40,643 bases of DNA, taken from positions 1 through 40,643 of the forward strand of contig JAJYHY010000029.1 in assembly GCA_021784555.1 (NCBI GenBank), written 5' to 3'. Position 1 is the first letter of the stretch. Every line of letters starts with the position of its first letter. This DNA is from a bacterium (GTDB lineage: Bacteria > Verrucomicrobiota > Verrucomicrobiia > Limisphaerales > UBA8199). Below, in pieces: positions 32,628-40,643 of the stretch. Both the position numbers and the translations under genes were made by a program. The notes below the pieces were generated by a model, which saw nothing but the letters and a program-made list of their open reading frames with translations, was not told where the DNA came from and did no database searches.

Positions 32628-32872
32628 TGGTTTGGCTCCACGATGACCGGCTTATCCTGCCAAAAGACTCGCACGTGCGCAACCGCGGGCGCGGGGTCAG
32701 CCCTCACTTTTTCCGCGGCGAAGGAAGGGAAGTGGCGGAAAAAGGCGCAGGACTGGCCCCGGCGCCTCCGTGCCCGACACATTCAATCGCATCGGCATTG
32801 AGGCAGCGCGGCGGGTGAGCAATGTTCATCCGGGCGAGGAGTTGGCCGTTATCGCCGGGGACGGGAGCCAGG

Positions 32873-33847
32873 TCACATGACCCTGTTCAGCAGCGGTTCG
32901 TCGTGAACGAAACGGTGCAGGTTGTTCAAAAAATGGAGCACGAGCGTTTTGGTTTCGTCCCTATCGCCACCGGCGGTATGCGGCGTGATGAAACAATTCG
33001 GCTCCGACCGGAGCGGATGGTCCTCGGGCAAGGGCTCCGGCTCGGTTACATCCAGCCACGCCGCGGCGAGGCGGCCCGAGCGGAGCGAATCGAGCAAGGC
33101 GTCCTGATGGACCGTGCCGCCGCGCCCAACGTTGTAGAAAATCGCCCCCCGCTTGAAGGAGGCGAAACGGGACTGGTCGAAGAAGCGGCGCGTCTCGGCG
33201 CTGTCCGGAAGGATGTTAATAACATGGTCAGCCTGGCTGAGGGCGGCGGCCAATTGTCCGGCTGGAACGATGGGCACCACTTCGTCCCCGCGCGGATGGC
33301 GGCGATAGCCCCTGAGTTGCATTTCGAAGGGGCGAAGCAACTCAGCCAGCCGTTTGCCGATGGTGCCGTACCCGAGAATAAGCGCGGTCTGTCCTCGAAT
33401 CGTTTTGGACGCCCGGCGCAAGGCGTGCCAGGTGGCCGTGCCGCCGGCGGTGCGCGTCTTCAGGCCCAGCGGCAATTGGCGGGCTTGGGCGAGCATGAAA
33501 CTTAGGGTATGGACGGCGCAGGCCTCGCTATAGACGTTGGCGCTGTTGGATACCACGATGCGGCGTTTGGCCACGAGAGCGCGAAAGGCCGGGGCGTCGT
33601 AGCGCGTGATGCCCGACGTGCTGATGTGAATCCACCTGAGCCTGGCTGCATCCGCGATCGCCGCCGGGTCCGGCTGGCCAAAGGCTATATCTACTGTCGC
33701 AAAAGCCGGGTCGCGTTCGGCCTTGGCGAGCACGGAGGAGACCGGCTTTTCGGGAAAGACCAACTCGTGTCCCGCTGTTCCCTCACGCAGCATCTGCAGG
33801 ATGTCGGGCGGGGCGATGAAATCCACATAGATTCGAAGTCTGTTCAT
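32873..33847 (-). CDS. D-2-hydroxyacid dehydrogenase family protein
   Basis: 324 residues, NAD-dependent oxidoreductase of the 2-hydroxyacid type. The Rossmann motif is ILGYGTIGKRLAELL (G158-G163 region) and the catalytic set is R241 (NVGRGGTVHQDAL), E268 (DVTEPEPLP) and H289 (ITPHTAGG). N-terminal substrate-binding lobe ends with SNSANVYSEACAVHTLSFML. Substrate not predictable; homologues act on glyoxylate, hydroxypyruvate and other 2-oxoacids. Monocistronic; 245 bases upstream of it in transcription order (32628-32872 is its 3' side) hold nothing recognised. Confidence 0.9.
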   Translation of the reverse strand: MNRLRIYVDFIAPPDILQMLREGTAGHELVFPEKPVSSVLAKAERDPAFATVDIAFGQPDPAAIADAARLRWIHISTSGITRYDAPAFRALVAKRRIVVSNSANVYSEACAVHTLSFMLAQARQLPLGLKTRTAGGTATWHALRRASKTIRGQTALILGYGTIGKRLAELLRPFEMQLRGYRRHPRGDEVVPIVPAGQLAAALSQADHVINILPDSAETRRFFDQSRFASFKRGAIFYNVGRGGTVHQDALLDSLRSGRLAAAWLDVTEPEPLPEDHPLRSEPNCFITPHTAGGDRDETKTLVLHFLNNLHRFVHDEPLLNRVM

Positions 33848-34193
33848 GTCCTGCCAGATTAGCCCTCAGTCCAGAAGTAATCCAACCGGAACGGTGGATT
33901 TGCGATTTGCGATTTGCGATTAAAATGCGCTCCAGTTCGCCCGACGCATGTCTGAACGCTTCTGAGCCACGGCCTGGCGAGCCGGCGCTGGCGGGCGGAC
34001 TTTGCAAAGTGCGCCCCACCCCGCGCGTGCGACTCAGCGCCCCGGGGACTCCGCGTAGCAAGGGCGTCCCGCTTACGGGTTTTCCTGGCCGTCTCGCCCG
34101 GGGAGGCCCGCGTTACCTCCGACCCCTTCAAGCGCACCCCCCCAACCACACCTGCGGCTTGCAAGGCGCGAGGCCTCCAGTAGTCTTTGGGCC
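33848..34193. other. Intergenic region with short tandem and inverted repeats
   Basis: 346 bases between divergent genes. It contains GATTTGC repeated three times and a half (33897-33921, 7-base unit) and a copy of the GGCGGACTT hairpin (33994-34015, one mismatch, loop TGCA). No gene is supported. trpS begins at its right end without a clear Shine-Dalgarno sequence. Confidence 0.55.
33897..33921. repeat. Tandem 7-base repeat GATTTGC
   Basis: Three complete copies of GATTTGC at 33897-33917 plus GATT. It is a simple sequence repeat in the 5' region of the dehydrogenase gene and may vary in copy number between strains. Confidence 0.85.
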
Positions 34194-35159
34194 ATGCGAA
34201 TTCTATCAGGCATACAGCCCTCCGGCTCGCTGCACCTGGGCAATTACTTTGGCATGATGCGCCCGGCCATCGAGCTGCAGGAGCAGGGCGAGGCCTATTA
34301 TTTCATTGCGGATTATCACTCGATGACCTCGCTGTTCGATCCCGAACAGCGGCGCAAGAACTCACTGGACGTAGCCCTGGATTTTCTGGCCTGCGGGCTG
34401 GACCCACAACGCACCGTCTTCTTCCGCCAATCGGATGTGCCTGAGGTAACCGAACTGACCTGGCTGCTGGGAACCGTCACGCCCATGGGCCTGCTCGAAC
34501 GCTGCCATTCCTACAAGGACAAGCTCGCCAAGGGCATCTCCCCCAACTTCGGCCTGTTCGCCTACCCGGTGCTGATGGCGGCGGACATTCTGATTTATGA
34601 TTCAAACGTTGTGCCGGTCGGGCGCGACCAGAAACAGCACGTGGAGGTCACGCGCGACATTGCCATCAAGTTCAACGAGCAATACGGCCAGACCTTTGTC
34701 ATCCCCGAACCGCAGATTCGCGAGGAGGTGGCGGTTGTGCCGGGCACCGACGGCCAAAAAATGAGCAAGAGCTACGGCAACACCATTGACATCTTCGGCG
34801 AGCAGAAGGCCACCCGCAAACGCATCATGAGCATCGTCATGGACAGCCGCACCCCTCAGGAACCGAAACCGGACGCGGACCGGAATCTGGCCGTCCAGCT
34901 CCTGAAACTGGTTGCGCCCGCTGAAACCGGGAGGGAATACGAGGAGCGGCTGCGCGCCGGAGGGCTTGGCTACGGCGATTTGAAGAAGGCACTCTTTGAG
35001 CACTATTGGAACTTCTTCGCCTCCGCCCGCGCCAAACGGGTCGAGCTTGCCGCCAACCTGGGTTACGTCAATCAAGTTCTGGCGGACGGCGCCGCCAAGG
35101 CTCGCGTCAAGGCGCGGGAGGTCGTGGAGCGGGCCAAGCTGGCGGCCGGACTGCGGTAG
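34194..35159 (+). CDS. trpS: Tryptophanyl-tRNA synthetase
   Basis: 321 residues, class I aminoacyl-tRNA synthetase charging tRNA-Trp. HIGH-type motif at 14-17 (SGSLHLGNYFG) and KMSKS at 189-193 (GTDGQKMSKSYGN), plus SGIQPSG at the start, which binds tryptophan/ATP in this family, and PVGRDQKQHVEVTRDIA. Length is normal (about 325-335). It stands alone, with the DUF6483-like gene convergent downstream. Confidence 0.95.
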   Translation: MRILSGIQPSGSLHLGNYFGMMRPAIELQEQGEAYYFIADYHSMTSLFDPEQRRKNSLDVALDFLACGLDPQRTVFFRQSDVPEVTELTWLLGTVTPMGLLERCHSYKDKLAKGISPNFGLFAYPVLMAADILIYDSNVVPVGRDQKQHVEVTRDIAIKFNEQYGQTFVIPEPQIREEVAVVPGTDGQKMSKSYGNTIDIFGEQKATRKRIMSIVMDSRTPQEPKPDADRNLAVQLLKLVAPAETGREYEERLRAGGLGYGDLKKALFEHYWNFFASARAKRVELAANLGYVNQVLADGAAKARVKAREVVERAKLAAGLR

Positions 35160-35354
35160 GGCCCGTCAACGCTCAGAGCTATTGCAATCAGCCACCTTCA
35201 GCGTGGCCCGAGGCGCCTCGTTACAGCCAGCCTTGGCGACAACCCCAATCCGCGTCGCCGTGCGCTTTGAGAAACGTCGTCACTGCTCAGTTGGCGGACA
35301 ATTGCACTCGCCGCGCGCGCAGGCAACGCCGCATTATGAGCCGAGGTCCTCGGT

Positions 35355-36044
35355 CTATTCCGGCGTTTTCTGGGCGAGGGCCGCTTGCCTGGCGCGCAGT
35401 TCGGAGAGGCCCGCCTCCAGTTCAGCCCGCGGCAGGTTGCCGGCCAGCAGGGCGGCATCGGTCCGGCTTTTGAGACGGTCATAGAAACTCAGACCCAGCT
35501 CGATAACGCGGGGATTCTCCGGCTCGGTCTCGAGCAGGCCAAAAAGGGCGTCTTCGGCCTTGGCAAACTGGCCACTTTGCTCGTAATGGCGCATGAGCAT
35601 GGCTTGGGTGCCCAGCGGCAGTTTCTCGCCCTCCAGGGCGAGCATATACGCATCGACCTGGGGGATGAAATCCGGGCGGTCGGCAAACTCCTCTTGCCCA
35701 AGATTGCCGATCAGCAGGTGCAGGCCCTTGATATAATACGTTCGCCCTTCCTCCTCCCGGCCTTCGGCGACCGCGATATCTCCGGATTCCTTCAGCAACG
35801 CGGTGAGGATGAGGGCCTTCTCCCGAACCGCCTGAGCCGGCTCGCGTTGGATGAGCCGGGCGAGCAACTCTGTCTCGGACAACTCGGCCGCCTCCCGGCT
35901 CCCTCCTCCAATGAGCCGTTCATAGCCCTCCTCCAGAGTCAAACTCGCTTCCGCCAGCCGTTGCTCACTTTCTAAAGAGCGGATTCGAGAGAGCATCTGG
36001 AAGAACTCATCGATCATCCGCAGGATGTAGTCGCTACGAATCAT
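35355..36044 (-). CDS. DUF6483-like helical-repeat protein
   Basis: 229 residues, wholly alpha-helical. The start IRSDYILRMIDEFFQMLSRI is characteristic of the DUF6483 group. Residues 80-215 look like TPR-type repeats (GREEEGRTYYIKGLHLLIGN, AMLMRHYEQSGQFAKAEDAL, ENPRVIELGLSFYDRL), a likely protein-binding scaffold. No enzyme motif. The function of the family is unknown. Convergent with trpS (195 bases of empty spacer). Confidence 0.65.
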   Translation of the reverse strand: MIRSDYILRMIDEFFQMLSRIRSLESEQRLAEASLTLEEGYERLIGGGSREAAELSETELLARLIQREPAQAVREKALILTALLKESGDIAVAEGREEEGRTYYIKGLHLLIGNLGQEEFADRPDFIPQVDAYMLALEGEKLPLGTQAMLMRHYEQSGQFAKAEDALFGLLETEPENPRVIELGLSFYDRLKSRTDAALLAGNLPRAELEAGLSELRARQAALAQKTPE

Positions 36045-36224
36045 GCCGGTTGGTTGAGACCTTGTCCCAACAACTCCAGCTTATCGCGCCCATTATCTCA
36101 CACTTCGTCGAGAACACGCCGGAATTCGATAAGGTGGAGGACAAAGTGGCCGAGAAAGTCCCCAAATCGCCGTTCTCAGGACACAAAGCCATAATGATTC
36201 ATGGGTTGGCCATCACCGCGAGCC

Positions 36225-37397
36225 TCATCGGCGCCCATGAAATCCACCTCCACGGACTCCGCCCCCATGAAAGCCGCCAACGCCGCCGCCATGGAATCCG
36301 CCGCGAAAGCCGCCAAACGCCCGCCCGCCGCGCATCACGGGAAGGCCTCCCGGACGCCGGACGCCGAAGCCCGAGACGAACCCGCCGGGATGCCCTCGAA
36401 ACGGAACCGTCCCATGAAAGCCGTGCAATCCAAAGGCTCGGTTGAATCCGGCAAAGCCGGGACGGAAGCCGCGACCCGGGAAGATACCCCGGTCATCGAA
36501 ATCCCGGTCGAAATGGCCGAAGCGATGCTCGAAGCCGTAGTGAAAACGGCCCCCAAAGAAGCCAAAGGGATAGAAGCTGAAGGTATTGAGTCCGTAATAA
36601 TAAGGATAAGAGTAGGAATAGTAATAAGGGTAGCAATAATAGGGATAATTGTAAGAGGGGTAGTAATAATAGGGCGCACCGTAATAGCCGTACGAATAGA
36701 CGGGATAGCCATTGATATAGGTCGGATACGAATTGTTGAAGGTGACCACCGCCCCATAAGGAGAACCGTATCCGAGATAGCCGCTGGTGTAGGGCGGATA
36801 GACATAGCTGTAGGCCGGCGCCGGAACGCTGGGAGCGGGCTGGCTGGGAGGGGCAGCCGCCGTGGCTGGGGGCGCCTGGGCCAATTCCCTCTCCTTCGCC
36901 CGCAATGTGGCCCCATGCTGGAGCATGGCGGCAAGAACGCTGCCCGGGACGCCGTCGTGCTGCAGCGCAATGATTTCATCCGCGCTGAGGCGGTACGCCA
37001 CGGGGGAGTTCTTGATGAAGGCCAGGATGACCTCCGGCTCGACCTTGTGCTTGACCATTTTGAGGATCGCCTGCGTGCCGGGGGAGAACCGGGGGTGGGT
37101 GCCGGATCGAGTCACCGGCGCGAGTCCGCGGCGGTGTCGCCCGAAAAGGGAGATCCGGGCTGGCGAGACGGAGGGTTGCTGAGCGTTGGTCGCTTTACCG
37201 GACTCTTGTCCGGTGTTTTTCGAGGCCGGCGCCGTTGAGTTTGCTGGCGTCGGCGTTTGCGCTGCCGCCGTCTGCGCCAAAGCCAAGGCAGGCGTGGCAG
37301 GAGTTGTCCCCGCCAGCATTGCGCCAGCCGCTATCGCCGTTAACACCGTCCAGCGGGTATGCCTTCCGGAGAATCCGTCTATTTGAGATGTTTTCAT
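36225..37397 (-). CDS. Secreted Tyr-rich / Gly-Phe-His-rich repetitive protein
   Basis: 390 residues from the ATG at 37397 (an upstream in-frame start at 37418 adds seven). Signal peptide-like hydrophobic run (LTAIAAGAMLAGTTPATPAL) then Ala/Thr/Pro-rich linker. About residues 105-170 form two helical repeats (AILKMVKHKVEPEVILAFIK; LSADEIIALQHDGVPGSVLA), a module seen in verrucomicrobial secreted proteins. Next is a Pro/Tyr stretch (YGYYGAPYYYYPSYNYPYYC), and finally a Gly/Phe/Arg/His stretch ending GGFHGGGVGGFHGGGVRGG. The low-complexity tail could form an extracellular or cell-wall material; this is speculation. Intact, no frameshift seen. No recognised family for the whole protein. Confidence 0.7.
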   Translation of the reverse strand: MKTSQIDGFSGRHTRWTVLTAIAAGAMLAGTTPATPALALAQTAAAQTPTPANSTAPASKNTGQESGKATNAQQPSVSPARISLFGRHRRGLAPVTRSGTHPRFSPGTQAILKMVKHKVEPEVILAFIKNSPVAYRLSADEIIALQHDGVPGSVLAAMLQHGATLRAKERELAQAPPATAAAPPSQPAPSVPAPAYSYVYPPYTSGYLGYGSPYGAVVTFNNSYPTYINGYPVYSYGYYGAPYYYYPSYNYPYYCYPYYYSYSYPYYYGLNTFSFYPFGFFGGRFHYGFEHRFGHFDRDFDDRGIFPGRGFRPGFAGFNRAFGLHGFHGTVPFRGHPGGFVSGFGVRRPGGLPVMRGGRAFGGFRGGFHGGGVGGFHGGGVRGGGFHGRR

Positions 37398-37462
37398 AAG
37401 CCGCTCCGATTCTCTCATGCCAGATGTACCATTGCCCTTTGAAGCCGCTTGTCAAGCCCGCG

Positions 37463-38353
37463 TTAGGGCACGATGACACGGAGCCCGGCGGGGTCGAGGG
37501 AAAAAGTGGCGGGAAGCTGCCCGGCTAGCTCGCCATCGACCTCCAGCGGGGTGGGCACGGCGGCGGAGAGAGTGAGGCGATTGGCGGTGAAAAGGTGGGC
37601 GCTGGCGCCTGGAAGGCTCCCGCGCAAGAGCAGGCGGGGCCCGCAACGGGCGAGGGTCATCCAGTTCACTCGCGGGAAGACGCAGACGTCCAGAAGCCCG
37701 TCGTGCAGGTCGGCGTCGGGAAAGACGCGGAAGTTGCCGCCGTAGAAGCGTCCGTTGCCGACGAGAACCAGTTCGCCGATGGAAAGAACTCCGTCACCTT
37801 CCACGCTGATCTTTGCCGGAGGGCCGCACAGGGCCTTGAGGCCGGCGAGAACGTAGGCCAGTGAACCGACTCTCTTCTTCAGCGGCCAATGCACTAGTTC
37901 GACTGCCCGGGCGTCCAGACCCGCTCCGCCGAGTTGAGCGAAGTAACGGCGCTGCGCCTTTGGACCGTCGCCGAAGCGCACACAAGGCAGGTCGATCCGC
38001 ATTTCCCGGCCTTGCAGCACGGTCTGCCAAGCCAGCTCCAGCCGGGTGGGCAACGCCAGTTCGCGGGCGAAGACGTTGACCGTGCCCAAAGGCAACACCC
38101 CCAGACAAGCGCGCTCAAATCCGTCCGGCGCGTCGCCCAGGCCATTGAGCACTTCGTTCACCGTTCCATCTCCCCCGGCGGCGATAATGCGCTCGAAGCC
38201 CTGTTCGACGGCCTCGGCGGCCATGCGGCGGGCGTCTCCGGCCGCCTCGGTGCCCTCCAGCGCGCAATGCGAGCCGAAGTCGTCGAGGTGACGCCGGAAG
38301 CGCTGAGCCTTCTCGCCCTTGGCCGCCGGATTGAAAATGACGCAAGCGCGCAC
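37463..38353 (-). CDS. Diacylglycerol kinase-family lipid kinase (YegS/DagK-like)
   Basis: About 296 residues from the GTG at 38353, which gives the usual start RACVIFNPAAKGEKAQRF; the open frame extends to 38509 but that part runs antisense through the rplM leader and has no family likeness. The nucleotide-binding motif GGDGTVNEVLNGL is at 60-72, followed by LGVLPLGTVNVFARELALPT, and a C-terminal beta-sandwich (LVLVGNGRFYGGNFRVFPDA, LHDGLLDVCVFP). Phosphorylates a lipid such as diacylglycerol at the membrane; substrate not predictable. Divergent from rplM. Confidence 0.88.
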   Translation of the reverse strand: MRACVIFNPAAKGEKAQRFRRHLDDFGSHCALEGTEAAGDARRMAAEAVEQGFERIIAAGGDGTVNEVLNGLGDAPDGFERACLGVLPLGTVNVFARELALPTRLELAWQTVLQGREMRIDLPCVRFGDGPKAQRRYFAQLGGAGLDARAVELVHWPLKKRVGSLAYVLAGLKALCGPPAKISVEGDGVLSIGELVLVGNGRFYGGNFRVFPDADLHDGLLDVCVFPRVNWMTLARCGPRLLLRGSLPGASAHLFTANRLTLSAAVPTPLEVDGELAGQLPATFSLDPAGLRVIVP

Positions 38354-38499
38354 AGCCCTATATCGGCGGGACGAAATGGAATGTCGAGGGCAAACCGATT
38401 CGCCGCGGTATGGCGCGGGTTGCAAAAAACCTTTCAAAGCATATTGACTTCCACGTGCGCTTGAGTCATTTTCGAACTTCCCCTTCACGGGGAGAGCAC

Positions 38500-38934
38500 A
38501 TGAAGACATATTTGCCGAAAATCAATTTGGATGAGCGCAAGTGGCATGTCATTGATGCCAATGGGGCCGTTTTGGGCCGGCTGGCGGTGCAGGTGGCCGA
38601 CATTCTCCGCGGAAGAAACAAACCGGTTTTTACTCCGCACGTCGATGCGGGCGATTTTGTCATTGTCATCAACGCGGAAAGAGTTCGACTGACCGGCAAG
38701 AAGGAGACACAGAAGAAGTACATGAGTTATTCCGGCTGGAAGGGCGGAGAGAAATACACCTCCGTGCAGCAGTTCCGCGCCCGCAATCCCGAGAAGCTGA
38801 TCACTCACGCCGTTCGCGGCATGGTTCCCAAGAACCGGCTCGGACGCGTCCTGATGACCAAACTCAAGGTCTATAAGGGACCAGAGCATCCGCACGCGGC
38901 CCAAAGGCCGGAGGTGCTCGCTGCGGCCACTTAA
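38500..38934 (+). CDS. rplM: 50S ribosomal protein L13
   Basis: 144 residues. KTYLPKINLDERKWHVIDAN, GAVLGRLAVQVADILRGRNK, VDAGDFVIVINAERVRLTGK and the VRGMVPKNRLG segment are L13 signatures. ATG at 38500 is preceded by GGGGAGA. An earlier in-frame start (38410) adds 30 unrelated residues and is rejected. It is followed by rpsI after 39 bases, the universal L13-S9 operon. Confidence 0.97.
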   Translation: MKTYLPKINLDERKWHVIDANGAVLGRLAVQVADILRGRNKPVFTPHVDAGDFVIVINAERVRLTGKKETQKKYMSYSGWKGGEKYTSVQQFRARNPEKLITHAVRGMVPKNRLGRVLMTKLKVYKGPEHPHAAQRPEVLAAAT

Positions 38935-38973
38935 TGAGTTGAGCGTCTATTCCTAACCTATCTCCTTTGCGTC

Positions 38974-39390
38974 ATGGTCGAAATCATTACTCCCGAAACC
39001 AAATCTTCTCACTCTCTTGGCACCGGCCGGCGCAAGACGGCCGTTGCGCGGGTGCGCCTGACCTCGGGATCGGGCCGAATTCTCGTCAATGGCCGCCCCT
39101 TCGAGAGCTATTTCCCCGTCGAGGCGATGCGTGTCGCCGTGTCCCAACCGTTCAGCGTGACCGGCACCATCGAAAAGTTTGATGCTCAGGTCACCGTTTC
39201 TGGAGGCGGGCTCCAGGGCCAGGCGGCTGCGGTGCGCCATGGCCTGGCTCGCGCGCTCCTGGGAGTGGACGCCAATTTTCGGCCCTTGCTCAAGTCGGAG
39301 GGGCTGCTGACCCGCGACCCTCGGATGAGGGAGCGAAAGAAATACGGCCAACCGGGCGCCCGCAAACGCTTTCAATATAGTAAGCGATAG
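38974..39390 (+). CDS. rpsI: 30S ribosomal protein S9
   Basis: 138 residues. [54 protein letters not shown] and the conserved C-terminal KRFQYSKR that reaches the ribosomal P site. The start ATG at 38974 lies 39 bases after rplM, in the standard operon order. Slight N-terminal extension ([13 protein letters not shown]) is normal for the phylum. Confidence 0.97.
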   Translation: MVEIITPETKSSHSLGTGRRKTAVARVRLTSGSGRILVNGRPFESYFPVEAMRVAVSQPFSVTGTIEKFDAQVTVSGGGLQGQAAAVRHGLARALLGVDANFRPLLKSEGLLTRDPRMRERKKYGQPGARKRFQYSKR

Positions 39391-39462
39391 ACCCGGCCAT
39401 CAGGCCCTGGCACTGAAGCATGTGGGGCCGTAACCAACTTGAAGTCACACTTGTCATGCGCG

Positions 39463-40509
39463 ATGAGATCGGCTCGCGCCGCTTCGCTCCGGTTGCGAGT
39501 CCTGTGCGGCCTGGTGTGCGCGACACTGTGGCTCGGGCCCTGGAACAGCGCGGCAGCGGCCCAACACCGGGTTGGCGGGGCGGCCGGATTGCTTCTAGTG
39601 GCAAACAAAGGCGACAGGGCCCTGGGTATCATTGATCCTATTAAAGGCAAGGAGATTGCCACCGTCGCTGAGGACGGCGTGACGGGGCACGAGATTGCCG
39701 CTTCACCGGATGGCAAACTCGCCTTCGTTCCGATTTACGGCAATGGTGGCGTTGGCGGACGCGGCACCGATGGCCGGTTGATTCGGGTCATCGATTTGGC
39801 CTCGCGCCGCATCGTCGGGACCATCGACTTCGGCAATGGGGTCCGTCCGCATTGCGCTGTATTTGGTCCCAATGGATTGCTCTACGTGACGGCCGAACTG
39901 GAAGACGCCGTGGCGGTCGTCGACCCGAACACGCTGAAGATCGTGGGAACTATTCCCACCGGTCAGGCGGAGTCGCACATGCTGGCGATCAGCAGTGACG
40001 GAAAGCGCGGCTACACGGCTAATGTCGGCGCTGGCACCGTCTCGGTTTTGGATCTGGAGGCGAAGAAGCTCGTGACCGTTATTCCAGTCTGCCAGGTGAC
40101 CCAGCGGATTTCGCTGTCGATCGATAATCGGTTGGCGTTTACCGCCGACCAGCGTCAGCCGCGCCTGGCGGTCATTGACACCGCCTCTGACAAGGTGAAA
40201 ACCTGGATCCCGCTCCCTGGCATCGGCTACGGAACCAGAGCCACACCGGATGGCAAATGGCTGCTGGTGGCGATGAGCCGCGCCCGGAAGGTCGGGGAGG
40301 TGGATCTTGAGACCATGAGGCTGACTCGGACCCTCGATGTGCCCCGATTTCCCCAGGAGATCCTTGTCCGCCCCGATGGGGCGGTGGCTTATGTGTCGTG
40401 CGATGCCAGCGCCAAGGTCGCCGCCATCGATTTGAAGGGTTGGAAAATCGAGAAGCTGATTGATGCCGGAAGAAACGCCGATGGCTTGGCCTGGGCCCCG
40501 GCGCCGTAA
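39463..40509 (+). CDS. Secreted YVTN-type beta-propeller repeat protein
   Basis: About 348 residues from the ATG at 39463; an in-frame TTG at 39439 adds eight. Signal peptide RAASLRLRVLCGLVCATLWL with AAA-Q site. The mature part is a series of roughly 40-residue beta-propeller blades: GLLLVANKGDRALGIIDPIK, LLYVTAELEDAVAVVDPNTL, RGYTANVGAGTVSVLDLEAK, and DGAVAYVSCDASAKVAAIDL. Seven blades are expected, forming a closed ring. Such proteins act in the periplasm as scaffolds or with redox partners; no enzyme residue is evident. It follows rpsI by about 70 bases but probably has its own promoter. The remaining 134 bases of the window (40510-40643) hold nothing recognised. Confidence 0.82.
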   Translation: MRSARAASLRLRVLCGLVCATLWLGPWNSAAAAQHRVGGAAGLLLVANKGDRALGIIDPIKGKEIATVAEDGVTGHEIAASPDGKLAFVPIYGNGGVGGRGTDGRLIRVIDLASRRIVGTIDFGNGVRPHCAVFGPNGLLYVTAELEDAVAVVDPNTLKIVGTIPTGQAESHMLAISSDGKRGYTANVGAGTVSVLDLEAKKLVTVIPVCQVTQRISLSIDNRLAFTADQRQPRLAVIDTASDKVKTWIPLPGIGYGTRATPDGKWLLVAMSRARKVGEVDLETMRLTRTLDVPRFPQEILVRPDGAVAYVSCDASAKVAAIDLKGWKIEKLIDAGRNADGLAWAPAP

Positions 40510-40643
40510 CGTCACGCCCCGTTGACTCATTGAAAAAAGACACCGAAGGGGTCTGAGTAAGCAGGCCGTTTCGGACTCATTTTTCGGTTCGTTAGCCTTG
40601 ATACTTTTTTTGACGTTCGATTGCGAGATAAAACGAGCAGGGG

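Noticed and set aside
38353-38509. Longer N-terminus for the lipid kinase from 38509
   Set aside because: The extra 52 residues overlap the rplM leader antisense and do not resemble the family, which starts at the GTG 38353.
39391-39462. Rho-independent terminator after rpsI
   Set aside because: GGCC/GGCC-type pairing is weak and no T-run follows.

Overview
The window looks like a high-GC chromosomal piece from an uncultured member of the Verrucomicrobiota. This is inferred from gene content rather than any marker search: a type I sulfatase, a DUF4838 secreted protein, a Tat-exported TIM-barrel-like protein, prepilin-like and Uma2 (DUF820) genes, a DUF6483-like protein, an HU-like N-terminus in the phylum's usual style, and short AT-rich intergenic repeats. 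Most genes are ordinary and intact, but several stretches hold clearly decayed genes.

Layout. 1-2.9 kb: a broken NCS2 purine permease, a headless prepilin-like remnant and a Uma2 protein. 2.9-8.7 kb: a UvrD/PcrA helicase, a repeat-filled spacer, a radical SAM protein, the bifunctional NAD(P)HX repair enzyme Nnr and a GGQ release-factor-like protein. 8.7-17.3 kb: a cluster of exported carbohydrate-active proteins: sulfatase, DUF4838 protein, a large Tat-exported protein of unknown function, and a GH42-like lipoprotein whose N-terminus is a fragment of an HU DNA-binding protein. 17.6-23.1 kb: a small coiled-coil/helical protein, three consecutive CNNM/CorC-type membrane proteins in one operon, and an outer-membrane beta-barrel candidate.

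23.9-31.1 kb is a genomic island lying between tRNA-Leu(GAG) and tRNA-Val(TAC). It starts with a tyrosine integrase directly after the tRNA-Leu 3' end, with a frameshift near its N-terminus. It then carries a RelE-like toxin/antitoxin pair, a truncated TOPRIM protein, an unknown membrane protein joined in frame (through one amber stop) to a second unknown ORF, a SWIM zinc-finger protein and a XamI-like restriction endonuclease. The partner methyltransferase is cut off at motif I. Two collinear pieces of a second integrase flank the SWIM/restriction block, which suggests the block replaced the middle of that integrase.

31.1-40.6 kb is housekeeping: moaE, moaD and hpt, a D-2-hydroxyacid dehydrogenase, trpS, a DUF6483-like protein, a Tyr/Gly-rich secreted protein, a diacylglycerol-kinase-family lipid kinase, rplM-rpsI, and a secreted YVTN beta-propeller protein.

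The most unusual items are the restriction enzyme without its methyltransferase inside a split integrase, the amber-separated collinear ORFs, the HU/glycoside-hydrolase chimera, and a perfect 40-bp palindrome between two divergent exported-hydrolase genes. All family assignments come from reading motifs; none was confirmed by a database search.
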